Positions 43,349 through 55,300 of a DNA stretch of 64,000 bases are shown piece after piece; the first letter of the stretch is position 1; every line of letters starts with the position of its first letter. The stretch is from Irpex lacteus (Eukaryota; Basidiomycota; Agaricomycetes; Polyporales; Irpicaceae), in assembly GCA_001986395.2 (NCBI GenBank), contig MQVO02000017.1:62001-126000 (forward strand), written 5' to 3'. The notes under the pieces are model-generated. The model made no database searches. It worked only from the letters and a program-made list of their open reading frames with translations, and was not told the origin of the DNA. Position numbers and translations under genes: made by a program.

Positions 43349-46300
43349 TAGTCTATCGTGGAATGCGGTGGGGGAGTAGAGAGCGTAGACAAGCAAAGGT
43401 CGAGGTTGTAAGAAAGAGCGGGACGGCACCACGACTTTATCGATGGTTAAAGGTGTACATCTTGATGTTCCGTTATAACCGTGGGAGCGGAAACGTTTTC
43501 ACGAGGACGTTCGGAAGCTTAGATGTTGGGATGTTGGAAGATCGTACAGCACCCGTAAGTATCCTGAACCACTGTCAGCGAGTCGTCAATAAGTACTATA
43601 CGCTAAGCCAAAGTTATGAACCTCGGGAGGACCCCTTTCTGCCAGGACTATATCCTCACTCCGGATGCTCTTAACCTGGTCGATGCTCGAAAGCGTGCTA
43701 GTCGCCTAGGACACAGGGACAGGCGTCCGAGTACATCGACATCGTTAACATCAACATCAGCATTAACATCTGGAATACAGCTAGTAGTCGTACCTGGCAA
43801 GACTTGATTGAATTCAACGTACCGCATTCCGGTGCCCAGTGATCAAAGATTGTATCGGGATCGCGGTACAGAAGTCAGGAGGTCCGCACACCTGACATAT
43901 TTGAGTACGTGCATCAATATGTAAGATGACGTTTTGGCTGTCTAACATGGTACGTTTGATCGAGACAAATCCTAAGTATCAACTGTGTTTGGGTTACGAA
44001 TCAGCTGCGCGATGGAAACGTTTATTGATTGGTGAGAGAATGAAAACATGACCAACCCCTCACGCATGCGTTCAGCGGTGACTCTTGGGAAGCGATGGGA
44101 GTTTATGTCTCCTTGTGCACACAACCCACTACACGGAAACGAATATGAATGAATCAACGAGCAAACAACGGACCAAGAAAAGATAAGTATAAGGGTACGT
44201 ATGCTTGATCTAACGCCACTACTTGAACGCGGTGACGCAGGTGTTAACTTATCTATTTGCAGGATTGATGACTAGTGAAGGCAAAGCCGACACAACGAGA
44301 CGAGTCAGCGATGGGTAAGTATCGAATGTGTGTACAACTTACCAATATTCAAGAGTAACAAAAAGCGAGAAGGCTGTACTCCAAGGATTCCGCATTGGTG
44401 ACGGAACGTGCATGTCTTAGTTTCACGTCGATACGAGCTGCTGTTAAAACGACGGTGACCGTACATTGTGAGTATTACGATCGATCGAACAAAGGACCAG
44501 GTGCATTGATATTCATCGAAACACCCTCGTTGCAAGAAGGTTAAGGTTAGCCATCGTAGACGGCCAGCCTGAGACTTTCGCCACGAACGCATCTGCAATA
44601 GATTTGTTCGCCTCAACCCCCTCCATATCTCCTCGTAGCTTGATGTGGACGCATATTCTCCGAGGTGAGCGATCCCGTGACTGTGTGACCAGAGGAGTTG
44701 CAAATCGACGAACGTCCTTTCCGACCGCTCATACCGACCAATGATTGAGACAAGCAGCGGAAAGGGCGATTGCCAGGAATGGAAGTGTTCCGATTGGGGC
44801 ACGAGGGTCTCAAATACGTCTACGAGACGTCGATAGCGGCAGAGGTGTATAGGTTGTTGTCGGTGCTGCGTCGCGATAGAGAGTGGCAGCACGGATAAGG
44901 TAGCCGACTCCAAGAGATTACATACTGTGAGAAGCACAATTTCTTTGAAAGATCGACAACCCACGCACCTTTGAGTTCAGAACCACCGACTCCCGTCCGA
45001 CGATACCTTCCGGCCAGGATCTCACCATAGCATTGACCAGGTCGCCGACACCTCGGACCTTCCCTTCGATCTTATTACCCGTCTGCTCTCGTACGCCAAG
45101 AATAATTTTGATTCTCAAAAGACTTCTGCGTGCTCGTAGAGAGTGTGGCGTGCATGGAGTCGCGGCCGTGCGAGGGAGAGTGACTGTCCAGAACCGTGAC
45201 GAGAGAAGGTAGAGGTGATAGGCATTAGACGCCCAATCAACAAAGGTCAATAAGAGGAGTAAGACTTGTGCTTACCGTGAGAATATATGTTTGTTACACA
45301 TACTAAGCGCGCAGTAGCAATTGCCGACCTCATTCTCGACGACCACCTTCCATGGCCAATCCACGCTGCTTGCTTTCGGTCTCCCACAAGGACTAGAAAT
45401 TATACGTAGGAGCGAAGAGGATTGCGCTTCCATTCAAGCTCTTAGACCTAAGCCTACGTTACATGGCGATATTGACGGCACGGGCTGCTGCCCTCATCGC
45501 CATCCGTATCGACGATCGTCGACGTGGGTGACGACGAGGGATGCTGTCCTCTTGTACCCATGCTTCACGGCCTACGATATACGTAGAGGCACGGGGGAAC
45601 GGATAATCATAGCGGTTTGGGTTGCGTGGATAAGCTGGGAGGTCGTTATGCAGGTGCGTCGCCTGTCCCGTTTCTCCTCGACGCGTTGTTGAGTCAGGTC
45701 TAGGTAGCAGTGCAGAATTCAATACAGGCTCACCTCCTACTTATCCCGCACAGATAAGAAACCTTAAATCTGCTGGCAATACCAGTCTCGTCACATTTCT
45801 GGACCCCTACAGTCCGTGCTTCCCGATGGTCAAAGTCCCCTTTCCCGTCGTCGACACGCTATCTAGACTTATTCGTAACGCCTGACGCCGATGTCAACTT
45901 GCCAAATGAGAAGCCAACGAAGCGTTGAGTGTCGACGTCAGCATTCACGAAGGCAGACTAGCATAACAGGCGGAGACGGGATTAGTTGAGGTCGATAGAA
46001 AGGGGTGCGGATGCATATGGAATGCCTCACACAAAGGTACGCCCAAGTCTCATGTTTTCCACGCTTACGACTGCTACCAGGAAGGGAACATTCTGACCTT
46101 CGAGAGATAGTGCTCAGAATGTGAACTCATATCCGACGGCTACCATCAATCATCCTCTCCCAATCACGAAAGCCTTCAGCGTCGTAGCCTCGGGATGTTG
46201 TACCTCTGTCATGATAAATCGCAACATCCACCACCTCTATAGCTCAAGGCTCTACCCTCCCATCGTTTATGCCTGCCCTCGTGTATAGTGATCTACTGCT

Positions 46301-48145
46301 AGTTTGTGGCTCAAGAGAGAGAAATCGAACACGATTTTTACGAAGACCGTTAGCTGTGCCGGGGGTCCGCTGCACATGGCCATCGTTTGCTGTCGTTCAG
46401 GTGCCAGTCATGGTATTGCCGTCCCGCTGCTCCTCCGTCATCTACTCATTTTTTATCCATGCCATCATTTTCCCGCCACGTCAGGACCCTTCACGGATCA
46501 GACACGTCCGGCACTCTCATGTTGCTTCCTCACCACTATATGCGCAGATTACCCATGAACGATGTCTCCAGAAGACTACTACGATATCAATCACACTCTC
46601 TGCCATTGTAACGGGTCAGTCCTCGGTCCTAATCCTGTCCGCATTCGCATTTACTTCTCCAGGTCCAAGTTGTATGAAAGGTACTATTATGCATGCATAT
46701 AGACTTTCCCTAGACGCACATTGAAGTGTTGTTATCGAGTACTCGGTGATTTCAGGCACGCGTGCCACTAGCGCCTATAGAATTGCCTTATGAGGCAATC
46801 AGAACACCACTACGCCCAGGTCCGTGTTGTATGCGCAACCCCCAACCTCTCACGCACATGCTCTATCTCATCCGACTCTACGTCTCCTTCGTCCCCATCG
46901 CCGCGATCGCCCACCGATCACCCGTCGATTGCCTCTCGATCGTGCCACCTGCGCACCCATGCGCCCACCCCCCTCCAATCGGGAAGCTCTGCCTCGCCAC
47001 GCTAGTTGATCTCGTCCCAAGCCGCATTGCTATTTCCCTGAATACCTCACGCTCAAATGGTGACCGTATGCAGGCTTGGAGTGATCCCGAGCTACGGGGT
47101 ACGCATCGTGGTATGTATGCTCGTAATTCTGTCAACTATGCTGACTGAGAGAGCCTAGCCCAGTGCCTGAGTCCCGCCCGTTGATCTCCCACTCAAGCCT
47201 TTTGAGAATTCTGCAAAGACACTGTGTGTTACGGAACGAGTTAGCACGGGTAGAGCGATGTGCTCCTGATATAGCGACGCGTGATGGGTTGACGTTCGCA
47301 AGATCATCATGTGTTACAATTGTACGCTGAGATCGACTCGGAGTCTATGCATGGCCTTTCTATATGACGTGTTCGTAGGTGTGAGATTCGACCAATGACA
47401 TTGCTACGATAGGTGATTCGTGCGTCTTGTCCTTCTCGTTCGTCTTCTGACATACGGCGATACTTAGATTGATAGCGAAGGAAACGATATGTTTTCGTGA
47501 GCGATATAGCTATGCTCACCCAACCGTGCAAAAGCCTCGTCGCACCTTGTACCAATTTCTCGGACTCGCCTGACGTGAGGCAGGGTCTATCTAACCGTCG
47601 CTATGCAGAAGCTTTGATGTACAGTACATTTTCGGATGACCTTTGCGACCAGGGGATGTACCATCACGGGAATACAAGCGCGATACCCTGGCACTCGGCA
47701 GTTATCGTGTGATCGTGAGCCGAGGGGCGATTCGTGAGTATTGGGTCACGGTAACGTACTCGTTTGGCTGGAGGAATCTTCGTCGGAGGGTGAAGAGGGG
47801 ACAACGGGATATGCATCCCATCAGTGCGAATGGGCGTATGGGGTCTTTCATTGAATCTACGTATGCTTTTGTCCCGTAACCTACGTAGTATTGCAATAAT
47901 ATCGTGTATGATGATGCCGGACGGCGCGGCCATGAAACATCTCGAGATAAATTCGGTCTTGCTCGTGGCACTCCGTGATAATTTCATAGATCTGAATACT
48001 TCGCTACAAATTGATTATGTGCGTGGCAACTGGTAGATGAACTGAGCCCATAGCCGTTGCATGCTGTGCGAGGGGCGAGGGGTATAACTGTTAACTGTTA
48101 ACTGTATGTTGGCGGGGACGGCTGATTGAGATATAGACACACACG
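43349..48145. repeat. Spacer between E and F made of shared array modules
   Basis: Contains the module series found in the other spacers, including ACGAGGACGTTCGGAAG (43503), which recurs at 50129; CGTCCTTTCCGACCGCTC (44713); the 45330-45670 block; the GAGGCAATCAGA block (46620-46815); and a block at 46850-48110. A 219-codon minus-strand open frame (44305-44964) overlaps one module; it has no recognisable domain. No certain gene is present. Confidence 0.55.
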
Positions 48146-50019
48146 TCAGTGTAAACCCATCCATTTCTTCTTCTTGAGCTGCCGTTGAAGCATTTGTAAG
48201 CCCAAGGCTTCGCACCAATATACCGCAGGCTGTCTATCTTTACAGGTATGGACACGACCTGCCAGCTTGATATGAGTACTGCAAGAGTGGAAACGATGGA
48301 ACGGACGACGCACCATTTGGCTCCAGCGTGACTAGATCTACGCCCACTACTTTGCGCTCCTCCCGCTCCTCGTACGCGATCAAAAGCTCAATGGTTTCAG
48401 CTGCCGGGGTAAGCACTTGAACGAAATGTTTCAAGGACTCTTGCAGATGGTCGAAGGAGTCAAACAGCAGGACAAAGGCTCGGATGGTGGGATGGGTTCT
48501 GGCGTGGTTGACCAGAGCATCGAAGTTCACAGGAAGCATGCCAAAGATAGATTTGTTGATGTATGCGTGCATGCCCACCATGCTCAGGGCGGAGGCCAAC
48601 CGTTCCGCGGAGGCGGGTGCTTCTTCGAATACAAAGTGGAAGGGACCCATGCACATGGTCGTCGCTTGCTCCGAGACGTTGAATCCTGAGAGAGCGCTCG
48701 ACGTCAGTACGCTCGATGGGAAGGGAATAGCCCCACTGATTACTAGTATTTGATGCTCACCGATGCTCGGGTAAGGATCTGGCTCATGGCCCCACAGCAG
48801 CGTCATGAACTTGATCATCCACACACGTTCCTCGTCGCTGAGTCGGTATATCGGGCAATTCGGGTTCAGCATCAGGGCTGTCAAAGCGAGCTGGACGGAG
48901 TCGGTGCATTGTCCAAAGACGTCTATCTTCAGACGGCGTGGTCTGCGATGACAGGCGACTGTAGTAGAGGCATGCAGCAATGAGTACGTAGGTGTCTGCC
49001 CATCCCATGTTATCTTCAGGAACCAGATGGTGGTGGCACAAGCAAAATGTCTCATGTATTTAGTAACATGATGGAAGGAAGGTAGATGTACATGCTGCAT
49101 TTTGATTGTATCCTGCAGGAATGAGCTCGGCACGACTAACGATGGTGGTATGCCCCAGTGGGGTGTGTCGAGCTTCGCAGGGTTGAAGCCGGCTGGTACA
49201 GGGCCTTTAATGAAGAGTTGGTCAAGCTTGTCTTGGATGGCGGGAAGATAGAGGAGATGAACGAAAGACCTTCGGCTCTCGTAGTCTTGGTAAACCCATA
49301 TTCCACTAATGAGCTGGTGCACTGGTGTAAGCCTTGAACACCCTTCAATGAAGTATCGTCGGAATATCTCAGCGTCCTCGTAAGACTTGATCCCCAGAGT
49401 CATATCCCGGAGGATATGTTCCCGACACCTGTTAGCCCAGAAGAGACAAACGAGTGAGCACTGTTTGAGGCCCGTCAATATATCCTTTGCGCTTGGTTCT
49501 CCTCGATTCCGTGTCAGAACTTTTATCCCTGTATCCCGACGCTGGGAAGCACAATTGACGTTAACGTAGAATAGGATGTTCTCGAAGAGTTCGGGGGGCA
49601 CGCGGGCAGCGAGCGATCTCACTGCCTACGAGTAGAAGCAATCAATCTCGCTAGTAAGAGAAACATGCCCTGCTTAATTGCGCACTCACCTCACCCTCCA
49701 TTGTTTCCTTCACCTCCTCCACCTCCACTAATCCTGAATTCGCATACGAGATTAGTTCGCCCGTATATGGTGACATTTGTAATATTGTCCGCCCCGACTA
49801 AGTGTACCAGAAAACAGCTGCTATCAGTAGAGGTAGAACACGGATTGGCGGTGTACTCACCGCGGGTTTCCTCGCGTTAAACCTCATATAATTTTGACTC
49901 AAGCGTGATGGCCGAATAAATTCATCGGGAATTATTGTATCTTGATCGGGTGCTTGGTGAGAATGTTGGCGGCGGCGGTGGCGAGAGAGCAGAGCGCGGA
50001 AATTGAGAAAGGACGGCAT
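48146..50019 (-). CDS. F-box-like protein F, intact array member
   Basis: Exons in phase: 49861-50019, 49690-49797, 48761-49625, 48314-48685 and 48146-48258, giving 538 aa. Exon 1 (53 codons, starting MPSFLNFRALLSRHRRRQHS) is longer and unlike that of genes A, C and E. Exon 2 is 108 nt and ends VEEVKETMEGE, matching the repeated acidic exons. The F-box exon begins AVRSLAARVPPELFENILF, with DILTGLKQCSLVCLFW (F-box-like motif about residues 97-150). Conserved downstream blocks are LDTPHWGIPPS, LTALMLNPNCPIYRLSDEE and LLFDSFDHLQESLKHFVQVL. Introns after IG and after EPN are 75 and 55 nt. The last exon ends MLQRQLKKKKWMGLH. This is the best-preserved template of the family in the window. Function as SCF adaptor is inferred from the F-box-like motif. 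Confidence 0.82.
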
Positions 50020-52011
50020 GAGTGAGGGCGAGGAAGGAGCACAACAGGTGCTGCGAGGATTGATGAATCCGTTGTATATATATGCTTCGTTGACCCGTTA
50101 TGAACGTGAACAAGAGACTGTTTACACGAGGACGTTCGGAAGTTGAGAAGAATCGATGCTGGAACGTTGGCAGGCTGTACCTTCTTCGACCCTGTGGAGG
50201 GATGATATTAGCCGCTCCTTGTCGTGGACTGATTTCTGTTCACTCGCAAGTGCATACCCCTCTACCACGCCGATACAGTCGCATTATTGCCAATACCATG
50301 CGTTCTCGAGACTTACGCGCGACGTTGGAACGAAGCACGACCCGGGCGTCCTGCTGCACAGCTCGCATGTCCATCTGGAAGTACCTATCAGAATCGTGTC
50401 AGAGAGCTCTCGTACTCGATGGCCTCAGATGAATTCTACGTACCGCATTCCCGAGCTCACTGGTCGCAGACTGTATTGTATCCGTGGAATGGAAGTCAGC
50501 AGGCCCACTCACCAGACGCAGCTGTGCATGCCATAATTCTTTACACGCTGCAGCCACGCGTATGCCTACTCAAGAGCTGTCAGTTACGATTTGAACGATT
50601 TGACTGCGCGACGGATATGAAAAAGAAATGAGGGCTAGAACGACCTCGTACCTATCCAGTTCATCGCTACCATTGAGCGATAGTACACTGTGGGTATCAG
50701 ATCGTTCACAGCTACCCGTACAACGACTCTGTGTAGCGTTCGTAGGTTAGTAAAGCAAGAAGAAAGTCTATTCTGGCAAGTGAATGGAAAACAAGGAAAG
50801 CCGTTCGATGCGTTCGTCATTTCGGTCTGTGCACTTCTGTCAGCAGGTAGTGCCGGCGATTTGAATGTATATCCATCTGGTTGGACGTTCTGATATGAGC
50901 TTCGTCAAGAACAAGCAGATAGCAGGCCACGTACTTGTAAGAGGTCGATGATCATAAACTTGATATCGCTCTCAAACGCTTATTCAGACCAGGAGACGGA
51001 AAAAAGGTCCGGGACCAAGACACAGGAAACATCGAAGGAGGATGTGAGTATGCGGGGTGGCGATGCTTATACCGTGATGAGCTCGAACGGACCTAGGACC
51101 AACCAAGCCCGAATTTATCTTCAGGGTAAAGAGCGGTTGTTCTAGTGGTATGCATGCTGTGTGAGTATCACTTCTAGATCACAAGTGCATCAAGGTTCAT
51201 TTCGACCACCGAGTGTCCTCCTCCCTGCGACTAAGCTGAGATCAATCGTCACAGCCGGCCAAAGTTTCGTGTAGAACGCACCCGTAATCAGCTATGCCAC
51301 CTCGATATCGTCCGACTCCACGCGTCCGACCTTGAATCAATACTCGGATTTTACTATTCGTACAATGGCCCGCTACATGTGCATCGAGAGAGGACAGAAC
51401 ATCGCCAAACGGCCTTTCCGAACGCTCGTACCGACCAATGGCTGGGATGAACGATCGGAAAGGGCGATTGCCAGTAATGGCAGGAATCCGACTAGGGTGC
51501 GAGGGCCTAAGATAGGGCGACTAGAAGTCGATGGTGGTAAGGGGGCATGGATTGTCGTCTACACTGCATCGTGAAAGTTTTGTCGGGATGAGGGGGGGGA
51601 CAGAAAGTCGGGTTGAGGTAGCCAGTATGCATACTTGAGGTAGACGATTTGAAAGGGCTACAAGTGGTAAGCGAGCGACAGTGCGCGAGACACATGAGTG
51701 GCTTGCGCACCTTGATATTCTTTATCGTAGAACTCCACCCAATGTCCCTCCGAGCTAGGAGCCCAGTCATAACCTCCCTCTCCAGTTCTTGCCGCAAGAC
51801 GACCTTCGCCTTGGTGTCTTGATACTCATCCTCATAACATCGTACGGAAAGGGCTGTCTCGACGTCCAAAAAGGTTCTACATGTCAGTGCTCACAGGAAG
51901 AGCAGTCGGCAGAGAGTGATGATTGCATGAGGAGAGAGAGGCCAGAACGAGAGGAAGGAAGAGCCGTAAGATCCGTAAGCGTCTCGTCAGTAGCAGCGAT
52001 AAGACCGGTAC
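50020..52011. repeat. Array spacer upstream of gene F, left of the retrotransposon
   Basis: Holds the same modules as the spacers upstream of D and E, including ACGAGGACGTTCGGAAG (50129) and GGCCTTTCCGAACGCTCG (51411), followed by a block at 51790-51960 related to 45040-45240. The series breaks off at 52011, where the retrotransposon is inserted, and resumes after 60750. No gene was supported. Confidence 0.55.
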
Positions 52012-52016
52012 TTACC

Positions 52017-52281
52017 TGTAACGCTCGTATCGCGGATTGGCGCGGATACTGGCGAACACGAGAGCCTTCGAGAGTGGCAACAGAGACTGAGTGGATAAAA
52101 GACTGCTATTGCCGGGGGTGGTTCGAAAGCTACTGGACTCAGATACATGCGTAAGGTATTTATACGAGTCCGAGGAGACACCAAGCAAAACCAAACAGGA
52201 AGGGAGAGACGAGAAAGGGGAGGAGATTATCTAAGCAGCCGAAAACAGTAAGACGAGACTTGTCCAATCGGACGCGTCACA
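52017..52281 (-). repeat. 3' LTR of the Gypsy element
   Basis: Reads TGTAACGCTC...GACGCGTCACA on the plus strand and matches the copy at 60481-60745 along its full 265 bp by eye. A TATTTATACG TATA-like string (52157-52166) lies inside. The TTACC target duplication abuts its outer end. Confidence 0.95.
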
Positions 52282-52391
52282 TACGCCCTCCGGATGTTAT
52301 GTAATAATATCCCATGAAACCAAAAAGGGTAGCCGATCAAGAAAGTTAAACGATGAGAACTTTGACAGCCGCGAGGCTGGGAACGGGGCAC

Positions 52392-55300
52392 TTACGTGGC
52401 CATCGCAACTTCAGCGTTGGCGGCCGTCTCTGCGCTGGCAACATTCCCAGCTCCTCCCGCCACAACCGTTTGTCCTCCCTGAGGCCCACTTGCCGCGGAA
52501 TCCACTGGAACAGGGGGCGCGAGATTGACAGGAAGGTTCAAGTCGAACAGAGGTGGGATTGCCGGATCAAGAGGAGGGAACTGTCCTCCAACGAGAGGAG
52601 TAGAGAGCGGTGTCGTAAAGCCAGAGGATGGACCGGCCCTTTGTCCAATGAGTCCTGGTCCCCCGGCCCTCGCGTTCTTCTTGGCGATGCGCTGTTTCTT
52701 CATTCGTTCTTGATACTCGTCTTGTTCCAGGGCGCGCTTGGCAATGTACTGGAGGTGCCTAGTAGTCTGGCTTTGGGAAGAGCGACAGTTCTCGCATTCG
52801 GGCGCGGGAGGAACGAAGCGACGCTTAGGTATGCGGCTTCCTACGATAACGTTTGAGCCGTCGCTGACGTCGTAGTAGGCGAACTTCCACTCGCAGACGT
52901 CGTCGGCGTTGAAGAGTTCGACAAACTCGATGTATCCCCCAGGGACCGAGTCTGTGATCTCCACCGAGCCGGAACGAATCTTGTCGTCGAACTCCCAGTA
53001 GATCTTCAGAGTCTGGGCGGAGTAGAGGTAGTTGCGCCCGGACGTCTCGTCCTTGAGCGTGATGGCACCATCTTCAAGGCGCATAAGCAGACGGTGAGTC
53101 CCTTCGCCCATTAGCATAGGTGCGGACATGGCTGAAGTGACGGGAAAGGGAAGTATCTGGTAGAAAGCAGCTGGCGAAGTGACCATAGCATTCAGCAAGC
53201 GGTCCCACAGCTCATTGGTGGCCGAGACGTACCAGGGGTATCGGAATGCACGAATACTGTGACGTTCGCGGTGACTAGCGTGTTCGAAGGTGACAGCGAC
53301 GAAGGGGTTATCCCAGAGTAGACAGCCCAGTGGGGGCAGGTTGGTCAAGGAGTACGGGGGAGGTCTGCTTGAGACAGTGAGGTAGGTGCCTCCTTTTATA
53401 CGCAATTCTGGCGTCTCAATGGTTGTAGCACCAAGGTAGACTTGAGGGTCGTCACTAGGCAGTTTTCCCGCGCCCTCCGGAAGGCGTCGGATATCAGACA
53501 CACCCATTGCTGTCAGGTATTCCTTGAACACACCAAGGTCTTTGGCCGTAGAGTATGGCACCCAGGTACGGTCTCCCGATTTCCATATGGCTTCAAAAAC
53601 TGCTAGCTCACCAGAGCCCACGTGTGAAGTGAAACGGTCGATAGCCCATTCTTTATCCTGATAGGACAGTTGCGCCACCTGGCTAGCTAGTCGTCCCGGG
53701 AACAGTCGATCGTCGTTGGGTTCGTGCACTCGCAAGAGCGAGGCATGGAACACATTGTGTATACCACGCCTTAGGAGTTCGTCGGGAAGCTCAATACGGA
53801 ATGAGTAGTTGTGGAAGTCCTTCGAAATGCGGTAAGGCCCAATATATTTCGGAACCAGCTTGCGTGCTAACCCTTTCGGCAGGGACATATTCTTTGTAGA
53901 AACATACACCAGATCTCCTTCCGCAAAAGGAACAGCTCGACGGCGCCGATTGGCATCTCGTGTTTGTTTGACACGGCAGGCGATGATGCTGTCATGTGCC
54001 GCCATGATGGCAAATTTAACCTTTTGTGCGTAGGCTCGGACACCAGGATATTCGTTCTCATTTGCATGATCCCAGATTAGGCTACGGGGCATGCGGCCAG
54101 TGTTGAGGAAGAAAGGAGCATAGCCCGTTGATTCCGATCTGGCAATATTGATGGCAAATTCGATAGCAGGCAGCTTGGATACCCAGTCATGCTGTTTAGG
54201 CCCTACGCACTGTCGCAGCATCTGAGTGACAGTTCGATTTGCGCGTTCCGTTGAGCCATCGGACTCCGGATGATAAGCACTTGACATACGTAGATCGACT
54301 CCAATAAGGGAATGAAGGTGAGTCCAAAAGGTACTTGTGAACAGGACATCGCGGTCACTGATAATTGCCTTAGGCAATCCGTGGAGCTTATACACTTCGG
54401 CAAATACCAGTTCGGCGATTTCGCGGGCATTATAGTCAATACGACTGGGAACAAGATGTACCATAGCCGTCAACAGGTCAATAATCACAGTTATAGAATC
54501 ATAGGACCCGTCGCGGTTACTGGACGTAGGCAGGGGCCCGACAAAGTCAATACCAATGGCCTCCCACGGAGTACTCGGTACAGGTAAGGGATTTAGTAAC
54601 CCGTACGGTTTCTGATTACTAGGCTTACTCCGCTTACAGGTTTCACATGTCTCGCAGTACGCGTGAACATCAGAGGCCATGGTTTTCCACCATACGTGGT
54701 CTCGCAAGAGGCACAGCGTTTTGAAAGCGCCTAGATGGGCTAGCAATGAGTGAGCATGGGCAATGACAATCTCACGGAGACTGCGCTCACCGACTCGTAC
54801 ATTTGGTATGCAGAGCCGTTCCATGCCATAATCCTTGAGAAGGATGAGTCCGTCTCGTACAACAAAATTCTTGAAGTGTTTAGGTTCTTTCACCACAGGT
54901 ACGAAAGAGTCATCTTCCGAGTAACGGTTGTGAACTAACGATGGAATATGTAGACCATCATTACTATTTCCCAACAAATCAAGGATTACACTGTCGTAGC
55001 GAGGGGTATCTGAGTCACTAGTTGCCGGTGATGCACCCTCCGGATCGCTAGGCGTCGCTATTCCCGCAGAACCGGTGTTGCTAGTTGAGCTTGCCTCAGC
55101 CCCGCCCTCCGCAGGTTCTCTACGAGGACCATGCAATTTCAGACGCCTGATGCGTTTTGCAAACTCCTTGGAAGTCTCTGGGCGACCCGTTTCAGCTGCC
55201 TCAATTAACCGAGGACTGCGTCTCCGAGGCTGCTGCGGCGCGCGAGCAGCGCGAGCCTCTGCGCTCACTAGTACTGGGACGGATATGGCAAACGACGCAA

